A DNA stretch of 50,810 bases, from assembly GCF_022230955.1 (NCBI RefSeq), contig NZ_JAKKFI010000120.1, positions 1-50,810 of the forward strand, written 5' to 3'. Positions 1-7,068 of the stretch are shown piece by piece; the first letter of the stretch is position 1, and every line of letters begins with the position of its first letter. The position numbers were made by a program, and so were the translations under genes. Below the pieces are notes generated by a model. That model did not search any database. It saw only the letters and a list, made by a program, of their open reading frames with translations, and was not told the DNA's origin. The stretch is from Micromonospora cabrerizensis. Its GTDB lineage: Bacteria > Actinomycetota > Actinomycetes > Mycobacteriales > Micromonosporaceae.

Positions 1-90
1 CGGTGCCGCCCGCCGCGGTGCCATCTGCTGCGGTGCCGCCCGCCGCGGTGCCGTCTGCCGCAGTGCCGCCCGCTGCGGTCCCGTCTGCTT
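1..90 (+). repeat. Three 30-bp in-frame tandem repeats
   Basis: Three near-identical 30-bp units (1-30, 31-60, 61-90) encode the decapeptide pattern VPPAAVPSAA at the start of the visible coding sequence. The array may continue to the left of the window. The units differ by a few silent or conservative changes. Confidence 0.85.
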
Positions 91-2312
91 CGGCGTCCCC
101 TCGGAGGCCCACGCAGGGCGCGGTTCCCCGGGTGGGCGCCCCGGCGTCCTGGACGCCCGGCCCCGCTGAACCGTCCCGCCGACCCGGCGAGGAGGACATG
201 CCGGCCGCCGGTCAGCGCCACCCGACCGAGCCGCCGCGACCCGGTCTGCCGGGCGCCGGGGCTCTTCCCCGCAGCGGCCGGCCGTCCCGGTACACACCGT
301 TGACACCCCCCGAGCGTCCCGCCGACCAGCCGAGGCCCGGCGCGGGCTGGCCGGGCGACGACGGCCCAGCCGGGGGCAACGGCAACGGCGGCCCCCAGGC
401 CGCTCGGCGCTCCTTCTTCGAACCGACCCCCGTCCGGGACCGGGCAGCCGACCCGAACACGAGCGGGGGCCACCCCGGCGACCGGGCGGCACCACCGACG
501 CGCTTCGGGCGAGGCAGCCAGCCCTTCCCACGCCGCCGTCCGGCCGACGCGCCGGCCGACGAGACCGCGACCCGGGCCTTCCCGATGGCGGATCCGGACG
601 CCACCCGGCCACTTCGGCAGCCGGCGGGCGACCTCGGCACGTCCCGAGGGGTACGCGCGCCGGCACCCGGTGAGGAAGTCACCCAGCCGCTGCCTCCGCG
701 CCGACCCGACCCGGCGGCGGAGGAGGCCACCCGTGCCTTCCGGATGACCGGCGAGCCCCCGCCGACCCGGTCGTCGGCACGGCCCAGCCCATCGGCGGAC
801 GAGACCCAGGCGATCCCACGCGACCTGCCGAGCCGGTTCGCCCCGGTGGAGGAGTTGTCGACCTCGGCCGCGGAGCCGGTCTCCGGCCCACCCGCACCAC
901 GCCGCGGCTTCACGCCCATCGTCATCGAGGGCACGATCATCGAGTCCCGTGACCTCACCGACCCGGTCGAGACCGGCGGCCCGGCTGACCCGTTCCGAGG
1001 GCCCCGTCCGGCCGAGGCCGCCCCGCCACTGTTCGGCTCGACGCACTCCGGGACGGGTCTGTTCGAGCCGTCATCGGCCGGTCCCCGTTCGTCCAGTCCG
1101 GCGTCGTTCATCCCCGCGCAGCCCGTTCCGAGCCCGCCCACCCCACGCCCCGCAGGTCCGGCGGAGGGCGACGACGCAAGCGGCGTGCGCGCCGACGCCC
1201 GCCCCGGCGACCCGGTCGGTGCCGACCGCGCCGACACCGGCAGCCCGTCGGTCGGTGTGACCAGCTCGGATCCGACCGTTGAGAGCGCCATCGGGGACGG
1301 CGACGGGCACCGCCCGCCGACCGACGAACCGGCGGTGGTCGAGTTCGACCCGGCCAACACGGTCGAGGAGGACCTGCTGGGCGCCGCCGGCTCCGGCAGC
1401 ACCGACACGTTCCTGTCCACTTTGCTGCTGGCCCGGGTCCTGCTGCCGGCGGCACCCGAGTCACTGCGGGGCAGCCGCCCCGGCGATGCGGGCTTCGTCT
1501 GGCGTACGGCGCAACTCGACGGCGAGACGTACGTGGTGGTCTACACGTCGCCGGAGCGCCTCGCCGACCACTTCGAGGGCGACGTCGACACGGTCCGGGT
1601 GAAGTTCGCCCAACTGATCCGGCGCTGGCCGGCCGAAGACTGGTCGTTCGCCGTCAACCCGGGCACCCCGGTCGGTGCCAAGTTGCCCGGGGAGCAGATC
1701 ATCGCGTTGGCGAACTGGGCCGCCGAGGTGGGGCTCGGTGACGACCTGGAGGTGGACCAGGAGGAAGCACCGGCCGTGGCGGAGCCCACCGCCCGCCCCC
1801 GGTACGCTCCGGCGGCCGTCGACCCGACCCGACCCACGGTCATGCAGAAGGCGATCGCGCCCAGCCAGCTCGCCTACTACCTGGATCGGGGGTACGACCG
1901 CGTCTCTGGGTTCGTGCACCGGGCCGGTGAGCTGGCGCACCTGACCACGCCGGCTCAGGTGCACGACGCGCTCGGTCTCAGCTACCCCGGTTCCCCGTTC
2001 TCCCGCGACGCCGAGGAGATCTACGTGCTGCGGTGGCCGGCGCACCGGCCGAGCCTCTACCGGATTCCGTACGGCGGTCAGAACGAGCCGGCGATGCGCG
2101 CCATGGAGGGCTGGGTCATCGAGCGCCCACCGTTCCGGGGCAACGGCTTCGCCCCGGGTGAGAGCAGCGACGTCGTGGCCGAGTTCAAGGTGGACAGCGC
2201 GCGTCTCCCGCACGGCGCGCAGCTGTGGCGGGTCGCCGCGGACGGCACCGAGCGGGTCATCGCGGAGCTCGACACCGACGCGGTGGTCTGGCGACGGGTC
2301 GGTGAGGTGTGA
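3..2312 (+). CDS. Proline-rich protein with C-terminal SseB-like domain (5' end outside window)
   Basis: The frame is open at the left edge, so the true start lies upstream. Residues 1 to about 440 are a Pro/Ala/Arg-rich, probably disordered region with repeated short patches such as EATRAF and TQPLP. From about residue 444 a folded region begins (PANTVEEDLLGAA...), resembling the SseB N-terminal family: a stretch that evaluates a value (YVVVYTSPERLADHF), then PVGAKLPGEQIIALANWA. A second module from about 610 (MQKAIAPSQLAYYLDRGYDRVSGFVHR) to the end has no firm assignment. No signal peptide or membrane segment is visible in the part present, so a cytoplasmic location is likely. The next gene overlaps its stop codon, which suggests translational coupling and a joint function. 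SseB-domain proteins are common in Actinobacteria, often without known role; the family call is moderately sure and the function unknown. Confidence 0.7.
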   Translation: MPPAAVPSAAVPPAAVPSAAVPPAAVPSASASPRRPTQGAVPRVGAPASWTPGPAEPSRRPGEEDMPAAGQRHPTEPPRPGLPGAGALPRSGRPSRYTPLTPPERPADQPRPGAGWPGDDGPAGGNGNGGPQAARRSFFEPTPVRDRAADPNTSGGHPGDRAAPPTRFGRGSQPFPRRRPADAPADETATRAFPMADPDATRPLRQPAGDLGTSRGVRAPAPGEEVTQPLPPRRPDPAAEEATRAFRMTGEPPPTRSSARPSPSADETQAIPRDLPSRFAPVEELSTSAAEPVSGPPAPRRGFTPIVIEGTIIESRDLTDPVETGGPADPFRGPRPAEAAPPLFGSTHSGTGLFEPSSAGPRSSSPASFIPAQPVPSPPTPRPAGPAEGDDASGVRADARPGDPVGADRADTGSPSVGVTSSDPTVESAIGDGDGHRPPTDEPAVVEFDPANTVEEDLLGAAGSGSTDTFLSTLLLARVLLPAAPESLRGSRPGDAGFVWRTAQLDGETYVVVYTSPERLADHFEGDVDTVRVKFAQLIRRWPAEDWSFAVNPGTPVGAKLPGEQIIALANWAAEVGLGDDLEVDQEEAPAVAEPTARPRYAPAAVDPTRPTVMQKAIAPSQLAYYLDRGYDRVSGFVHRAGELAHLTTPAQVHDALGLSYPGSPFSRDAEEIYVLRWPAHRPSLYRIPYGGQNEPAMRAMEGWVIERPPFRGNGFAPGESSDVVAEFKVDSARLPHGAQLWRVAADGTERVIAELDTDAVVWRRVGEV

Positions 2313-2674
2313 TGCGCGACGGTTACGTGGCCCGTTGGCAGGGCCGGGAATACCAGGCCAGCCCGGACGGCGACAACATCCGCCTCTACCAGCCCGAGCC
2401 GGGCGAGGGCTTCGAGGAGGTTCGCGCGGGCCGGTACGTCCGGGTGCTGCCGGCGAGCGAGATCGAGGATCTGGCGTACGTGCGCACCACCTGCACGTGG
2501 CAGGGGCAGCCGTTCATCGTGCTCGGCGAGCACGACGCCTGGCTGCGGGTGGAATACACCGGTGGTCGCTGGCCGGTGGCGGAGGCGATGCGGCTGGAGG
2601 TCTTCGACTTCGGCGTCTACCAGGGCTGGGCGCCGGCCGCCGAGGTCAGCGACCTGCGGGAGCAGCGGGTCTGA
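2309..2674 (+). CDS. Conserved small hypothetical protein coupled to the SseB-like gene
   Basis: This gene of about 120 residues begins at GTG 2309 or at ATG 2312; both overlap the stop codon of the upstream gene (TGA 2310-2312), so translation is almost certainly coupled. The sequence is rich in aromatic and acidic residues (MRDGYVARWQGREYQASP, VFDFGVYQGWAPAAEV) and looks like a small beta-rich cytoplasmic domain with no signal peptide or membrane helix. I do not recognise the family. The overlap and co-orientation suggest that it partners the SseB-domain protein, for example as a binding or chaperone subunit, but that is inference. It ends five bases before the stop codon of the convergent hydrolase gene. 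Confidence 0.75.
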   Translation: MMRDGYVARWQGREYQASPDGDNIRLYQPEPGEGFEEVRAGRYVRVLPASEIEDLAYVRTTCTWQGQPFIVLGEHDAWLRVEYTGGRWPVAEAMRLEVFDFGVYQGWAPAAEVSDLREQRV

Positions 2675-2678
2675 CCGG

Positions 2679-3611
2679 TCAGGTCTTGGCCCAGCGCAGG
2701 ATCTCGCCGAGCACCAGCTCCGGTGCCTCCAGGTGCGGGAAGTGCCCCACCCCGTCGAGCAGCCGCCACTCGTACGGTGCGACGACGTAGCGGCCGGAGC
2801 CCAGGGCGGTGCGCGGCAGGGAGGCGACGTCCAGCGCGCCGTGCAGTTGCAGGGTCGGGGTGGACAGCGGCTTCTGCATCAGGCGGACGAAGCGGTAGCC
2901 GTGCAGCCGCAGCAGCGAGCGGAACGCCCACCGGTACCCCTCCAGGGCGCAGAACGCGGCCTGCGGGATGCACATCGCCTCCCGACACCGCTCGGCGTAC
3001 GCCTCAAAGTCCGACCCGGCCACCCAGCGTGGGCCGCCCCAGCGGTGCAGGATCTCCCCGATGGCTGCCGCGCCGTCCCGGGTCAGCACGTGCTCGTAGC
3101 GGGGTAGTTGGAACTTCAGCGCCAGGGTGGAGGCGGTGAACTGCCCGCGCGGGTCGGCGAAGGTGGCGGTGCGCAGCCGCAGCGGGTGCGGTGCCCCCAG
3201 CACCACGAGCCGGCGGACCAGGGACGGGTGGAACGAGGCCACCGTCCAGGCGACCATGCCGCCGAGCCCGCTGCCGACGATCGTCGCCGACCGCTCACCA
3301 AGTGCGCGGATCAACCCGGCGATGTCGGCGGCGAGGGTGTAGCCGTCGTACCCCCGGGGTGGTTTGTCGCTGGCGCCGTAACCGCGCAGGTCGACGGCGA
3401 CCGCCCGGAAGCCGGCGTCGGCGACCGCCGGGAGCATCTGGTGCCACGCCCACCAGTGCTCCGGGAAGCCGTGTAGGAAGAGCACCATCGGGCCGGTGCC
3501 GGCCTCGACCACATGGAACCGGCTGCCGTTGGCGCCGACGAAACGGTGTGTCCACGGCCCCTCGGTGAGGACACGGGACTCGTCGACGGTTCCGCCGCGC
3601 TGGTCGGTCAT
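2679..3611 (-). CDS. Alpha/beta-fold hydrolase, EphE-like, with atypical nucleophile elbow
   Basis: This 310-residue alpha/beta hydrolase has an oxyanion-hole motif (LHGFPEHWWAWH), the segment AVDLRGYGASDKPPRGYDGY typical of epoxide-hydrolase-like proteins, a C-terminal acid-bearing loop (LHGALDVASLP) and the catalytic-type histidine (GVGHFPHLEAPE). At the nucleophile elbow it reads VGSGLGGMVAW, where epoxide hydrolases have GHDWGG and esterases GxSxG; the expected Asp or Ser position is glycine. Position and sequence fit the mycobacterial EphE (Rv3670) lineage near acs. It may therefore be a non-catalytic or unconventional member. The start is ATG 3611, directly downstream of a TAGGCT -10 box, so the mRNA is probably leaderless. 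No signal peptide is present. Confidence 0.85.
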   Translation of the reverse strand: MTDQRGGTVDESRVLTEGPWTHRFVGANGSRFHVVEAGTGPMVLFLHGFPEHWWAWHQMLPAVADAGFRAVAVDLRGYGASDKPPRGYDGYTLAADIAGLIRALGERSATIVGSGLGGMVAWTVASFHPSLVRRLVVLGAPHPLRLRTATFADPRGQFTASTLALKFQLPRYEHVLTRDGAAAIGEILHRWGGPRWVAGSDFEAYAERCREAMCIPQAAFCALEGYRWAFRSLLRLHGYRFVRLMQKPLSTPTLQLHGALDVASLPRTALGSGRYVVAPYEWRLLDGVGHFPHLEAPELVLGEILRWAKT

Positions 3612-3618
3612 GGCAGAC

Positions 3619-3624
3619 AGCCTA
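3619..3624 (-). promoter_or_regulatory. -10 box of a leaderless promoter for the hydrolase gene
   Basis: TAGGCT on the minus strand lies 7 nt before ATG 3611, which matches the TAnnnT-N6-8-start arrangement of leaderless actinobacterial mRNAs. No Shine-Dalgarno sequence is present. Confidence 0.6.
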
Positions 3625-3716
3625 GGACCCGGGTGCCGCCGACGACCCCGGTGGTCGCGTTGAACAGGGAGAAGCCCGGGTTGTCCCCTACCGGCGGCAG
3701 GTGCCGGATCGCCGTG

Positions 3717-4193
3717 TCACGGCGCGACGATGCTGACGCGGATGCCGGGGCCGCAGTCGATGTCGGACGACCGGGAGGCGATGCGGAGGGTGACGAAGTT
3801 GCCCTCGGTCAGGTTTCCGTAACCCGGGCCGTGCAGGGCGTACGCGCGGCCGTCCTCGGCGACGAGCCCGTAGCAGGGGCCGGCACCGCCCCGGGTGACG
3901 TGGCCCGCGATCGTGTCGGTGGGCCGCAGGTCGGTGGGCGGTGTCGGCTTGGGCGGCTTCGGTGGAGTGCCGAGGGACGGCGGGAGCGTGCGCGACAGCG
4001 GCGGCGTGAAGGCTCCCGACGGCGGTGTTGCGGGTTGGGCGAGCCTGGGGGCCGCGGAGGTGGGTGCCCCCGGTGTCGGCGTGTCGGAGGCCGGGGGCGC
4101 CGCCAGGGGGCCGGCGCCCTGCGGGTCGGCGCACGCCGTCAGGGGCAGCAGGAGGAGCGCGGCGAGCAGGGTGACGCGTGAGGGGAGGGGCAC
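3717..4193 (-). CDS. Small secreted lipoprotein, hypothetical
   Basis: The N-terminus has a positive residue, a leucine-rich core and a lipobox (LLPLTAC), so the mature protein should be lipid-anchored on the outer face of the membrane. After the cysteine come about 90 residues rich in Pro, Ala, Thr and Ser, then a compact C-terminal domain of about 65 residues with two cysteines (GPCYGLV and IDCGPG) and the pattern GHVTRGGAGPCYGLVAEDGRAY. That tail may fold as a small beta domain held by a disulfide. I do not recognise the family. The start is uncertain: GTG 4193 gives a well-proportioned signal peptide; a longer frame begins at TTG 4244, but that codon lies in the tail of the neighbouring terminator and is unlikely. 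Confidence 0.65.
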   Translation of the reverse strand: MPLPSRVTLLAALLLLPLTACADPQGAGPLAAPPASDTPTPGAPTSAAPRLAQPATPPSGAFTPPLSRTLPPSLGTPPKPPKPTPPTDLRPTDTIAGHVTRGGAGPCYGLVAEDGRAYALHGPGYGNLTEGNFVTLRIASRSSDIDCGPGIRVSIVAP

Positions 4194-4247
4194 GGCGATG
4201 GGACGTTCCAGCAGGTCGCCGGGTTCCGTCCGTTGGCGGGACAAAGG

Positions 4248-4282
4248 GCGGCGCCCGGGCAGGTGACCCGCCCGGGCGCCGC
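4248..4282 (-). terminator. Hairpin terminator after the first M6 protease gene
   Basis: A perfect 13-bp GC stem (4248-4260 with 4270-4282) and a 9-nt loop lie just past the stop codon of the protease. On the minus strand it is followed by CCTTTGT, giving a weak U-tract. Confidence 0.8.
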
Positions 4283-4303
4283 TGGGTGTTGCTGGATCAG
4301 TGG

Positions 4304-6751
4304 TCAGCTGACCCGGATCTTCATCGAGGTGCCGTCCTGCTCCAGAACCTTGATCTTGACACCGGCTGCGGGGAGCTTGACGCCGTGGTTCGGCAGCTCC
4401 TCGTAGAAGTACTTCTTGGTGTCGTCGAACAGCGGCTCGGCAGCCTGGCCACGGATGTACTGCGGCTGGCTGTTGAGGTGCAGGGTGAACGAGTCAGCCT
4501 TCTTGAGGCTGAACGGTGCGTCGTACACCTGGACGCGGGCGCGCCACGGTGCTCCGGTCAGGTTGTAGATCGGGCGCGGGTGCGCGTCGATGTACAGGTT
4601 CCGACCCTCACCCGGGTGACCACCCGGGTTGGTGGGCGACACCGGAGCGGTGTTGTTGTCCTCCCAGCGCAGGTTCCAGTACGAGATGAGCAGACCCTCC
4701 TGGTACGCGTAGTGGTCCACCCAGTCCGGGCGGGTGTTCGCGTAGCCGAAGAAGTACGGGCCCGTCTTCAGGTACTTGTCGTACGAGACGTACGACCGGT
4801 TGCCGGCGATGTAGTAGTTGTCGAACAGCTCGGTGTAGGTCGCGCCGACGACCTTCCACTCGTCGAGCGCCCAGCCCGCGTCGGACTCGGCACCGTCGCT
4901 GAACACCGTCTGACCGTCGGCCGTCACGGTGATCGCGTCACCGAAGAAGCCGCCCTCGGAGACACCACCGTCGGTGACGTAGTGCAGGCGGACCTGCGCC
5001 ACCTTGCCGGCGAGGGAGTTGAGCGGGATGTTGATGTCCGCCCAGGCACCGTTGCTGGTGCCGTCGAGCGCCGGGCGGCCCGCGCCGTCGACGCCGATCG
5101 GCTGGCCGCCGACCGTGCCGTCCAGGTCGGTCCAGGTCTGACCACCGTCGGTCGACGCCTCGAAGTAGAGGTAGTCGTAGTTCTCCTCGATGCTGTACTT
5201 GCCCTTGAGCGACAGTGCCGCCGCGGACTTGCCGGTGAGGTCGAACGTCCTCGTCATGGTGCCGTCGAGGTTGTCCTTGTTACCGGTGAAGTACTGCTTG
5301 GAGCCCTCGAACGGCGTGCCGTAGTTGAAGGTGTATTCCCTCGGGGGCAGCACGACCACGACGGCCTGTGCCTTCTCCGAGTTGTACTCCTGCGGGCCGA
5401 GAGGCAGCGTGCGGGTCTGCCCCGCAACCACGACCTCGTAGTCGAGCCAGCCGAGCTGGAGCTTGTTCCAGGCGCCGAGGTCGCCGCCACGGTCACCGAT
5501 GGCCGGGTCGTTCTTCGCACCGAGCCGGCTCTGGGCCATCAGGGTCCAGTGCTCGTTGCTGTTGTCCGCCGGGCCGTAGTCGTCCGGCAGGCCCAGGTCG
5601 TGGCCGTACTCGTGGTAGAAGACGCTGCGGCCGCCGTTTTCCGGCTGGATCGTGTAGTCGCGGATCCAGACGCCGGTGTTGCCGATCTGGGTGCCACCGA
5701 TCGGGAAGTTCGGCGGGCCCACGGGCGAGCTGTTGAACGCCGACCAACGGTGGCTCCAGATCGCGTCCTCACCCTGCTGCGGGTCACCGTCGGCCTGGTC
5801 CCCGCCGGAGTGGACGATCTGGAAGTGGTCGATGTAGCCGTCCGACTCGTTGAAGTCGCCGTCACCGTCGAAGTCGAAGCGGTCCCACTGGTCGAAGGAC
5901 TTCATCTCCGTGGCGATCTGCGCGTCCGTCCGGCCCTTGGCCTTCTGGTCGGCGACCCACTGGTTGGCGGCGTCGCGGATCAGGGCCCAGGTGTTCGAGC
6001 AGACGTTGTCGCCGCAGACGGCGGGGTCGCCGGTCAGGTCGTCGTCGGCCTTCGGGTCGTCGGAACGACCGTAGCGGGCCTCGTTGTACCGGACCTTGAC
6101 CCAGTCGGTCACCTCACCCTCGACGGTGTAGCGACCCGAGGACTGAGCCTCGTAGTACTGCTTGAGCGACTCGTCGCCCGGGTTGGTGCCGAAGTAGACC
6201 TGGCGGAAGTGCTCCGGGCTGAAGTCCGGCTGCCAGATGGTGGAGTTGTCAACCGCCCGGTTCGGCTCCGGGATCTTGTTGTGCAGCGGACCCTCGAACG
6301 TCGCCGGTCCGGCGATGTCCGGGTTCATGTCCTTGTCCGGGTAGGACGGGTGCCGCTCGTCACCGAACTCGGCCAGGATCACGAAGATCTTGTCGGTGCG
6401 CTCACGCTTGAGCTCGACGTACTGATCCCTGGTCTCGCCGGTGCCGGCGGTGGTGCGGGCGCGGGCGTTGGTGCCCGTGCCGCTCGTCTCGCCGACCTTG
6501 ACAACCGTGCTTCCGTTGCGCTCGATCGGCTTGCTCCGACCGCTCAGCACGTCGCTGAGACCCTGCTGACGCAGTGCGCGGCGCTTGTCCTCGAGCTTGT
6601 CGGGGAGTTCGTCCTGCAACGCCTGCGGTTCGGCAGCGGCCGGTGCTGCTACCGGCAGTTTGGGCTGAGGCGCCGCCGAGGCGGACGGGCCGAAAGCCAG
6701 GCCTGTCGCCGTCAGTGAGAGCCCGAGCAGACCCACTGCGACTTTGCGCAC
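4304..6751 (-). CDS. Secreted M6-family (immune inhibitor A-type) metalloprotease
   Basis: This 815-residue exported zinc protease has a signal peptide ending near SASAAP. Its catalytic motif HEYGHDLGLPDDYG (about residue 380) matches the HExxHxxGxxD signature of peptidase family M6 (InhA/immune inhibitor A). Aspartate-rich patches before the motif (DFDGDGDFNESDG) look like calcium-binding loops. Beta-sandwich regions with paired STDGGQTWTDLDGT-type strands follow, typical of the family's C-terminal half. It probably degrades extracellular proteins. The start is GTG 6751, because GGAGG lies 7 nt upstream and the signal peptide begins exactly there; the open frame continues 80 codons further upstream without support. 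A second M6 protease gene lies upstream in the same direction but is separated by a terminator and about 320 bp, so each gene probably has its own promoter. Confidence 0.92.
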   Translation of the reverse strand: MRKVAVGLLGLSLTATGLAFGPSASAAPQPKLPVAAPAAAEPQALQDELPDKLEDKRRALRQQGLSDVLSGRSKPIERNGSTVVKVGETSGTGTNARARTTAGTGETRDQYVELKRERTDKIFVILAEFGDERHPSYPDKDMNPDIAGPATFEGPLHNKIPEPNRAVDNSTIWQPDFSPEHFRQVYFGTNPGDESLKQYYEAQSSGRYTVEGEVTDWVKVRYNEARYGRSDDPKADDDLTGDPAVCGDNVCSNTWALIRDAANQWVADQKAKGRTDAQIATEMKSFDQWDRFDFDGDGDFNESDGYIDHFQIVHSGGDQADGDPQQGEDAIWSHRWSAFNSSPVGPPNFPIGGTQIGNTGVWIRDYTIQPENGGRSVFYHEYGHDLGLPDDYGPADNSNEHWTLMAQSRLGAKNDPAIGDRGGDLGAWNKLQLGWLDYEVVVAGQTRTLPLGPQEYNSEKAQAVVVVLPPREYTFNYGTPFEGSKQYFTGNKDNLDGTMTRTFDLTGKSAAALSLKGKYSIEENYDYLYFEASTDGGQTWTDLDGTVGGQPIGVDGAGRPALDGTSNGAWADINIPLNSLAGKVAQVRLHYVTDGGVSEGGFFGDAITVTADGQTVFSDGAESDAGWALDEWKVVGATYTELFDNYYIAGNRSYVSYDKYLKTGPYFFGYANTRPDWVDHYAYQEGLLISYWNLRWEDNNTAPVSPTNPGGHPGEGRNLYIDAHPRPIYNLTGAPWRARVQVYDAPFSLKKADSFTLHLNSQPQYIRGQAAEPLFDDTKKYFYEELPNHGVKLPAAGVKIKVLEQDGTSMKIRVS

Positions 6752-6798
6752 GTGGTACCTCCGGTGTGAGGGAACCGGCCCAACGGGGGTACGGGCCG

Positions 6799-6824
6799 GT
6801 GGGAGATCGATCCCACTAGTGGGA
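6799..6824. promoter_or_regulatory. Candidate operator with three GTGGGA half-sites
   Basis: GTGGGA at 6799, its inverse TCCCAC at 6811 and GTGGGA at 6819 form two overlapping dyads; the second is the perfect 14-bp palindrome TCCCACTAGTGGGA. A fourth GTGGGA lies at 6856. The cluster sits 48-73 bp upstream of the protease start codon, a suitable place for a transcription factor. The rest of the 6752-7009 interval shows no gene. Confidence 0.45.
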
Positions 6825-7009
6825 CCAATGGTGAACATAGACACTGCTGGGACGGGTGGGAAGACGCCCGCGTCGATTTGTTGCAAGATTTTGTTGGGAA
6901 TGCTTTTCACCGTCACACACCAGGGCTTCATCAGCCACGCTGACCAGCGAGGATTGGGCTGCCTCGGTATACAACGACCCATTTCGATCAATGTGATCGA
7001 TGTACGACA

Positions 7010-7043
7010 GTGGGGCCGGCAGCGTCTCCGCCACCGGCCCCAC
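7010..7043 (-). terminator. Hairpin after the second M6 protease gene
   Basis: A 10-bp perfect stem (7010-7019 with 7034-7043) with a 14-nt loop lies 26 bp past the stop codon. There is no clear U-tract, as is common in high-GC Actinobacteria. Confidence 0.6.
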
Positions 7044-7068
7044 CATCAGTTGTTGAACCGTGAAACCG

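Noticed and set aside
4178..6718. 846-codon plus-strand frame opposite the M6 protease
   Set aside because: It is the complement of a well-supported secreted protease; Val/Arg-rich translation without domains.
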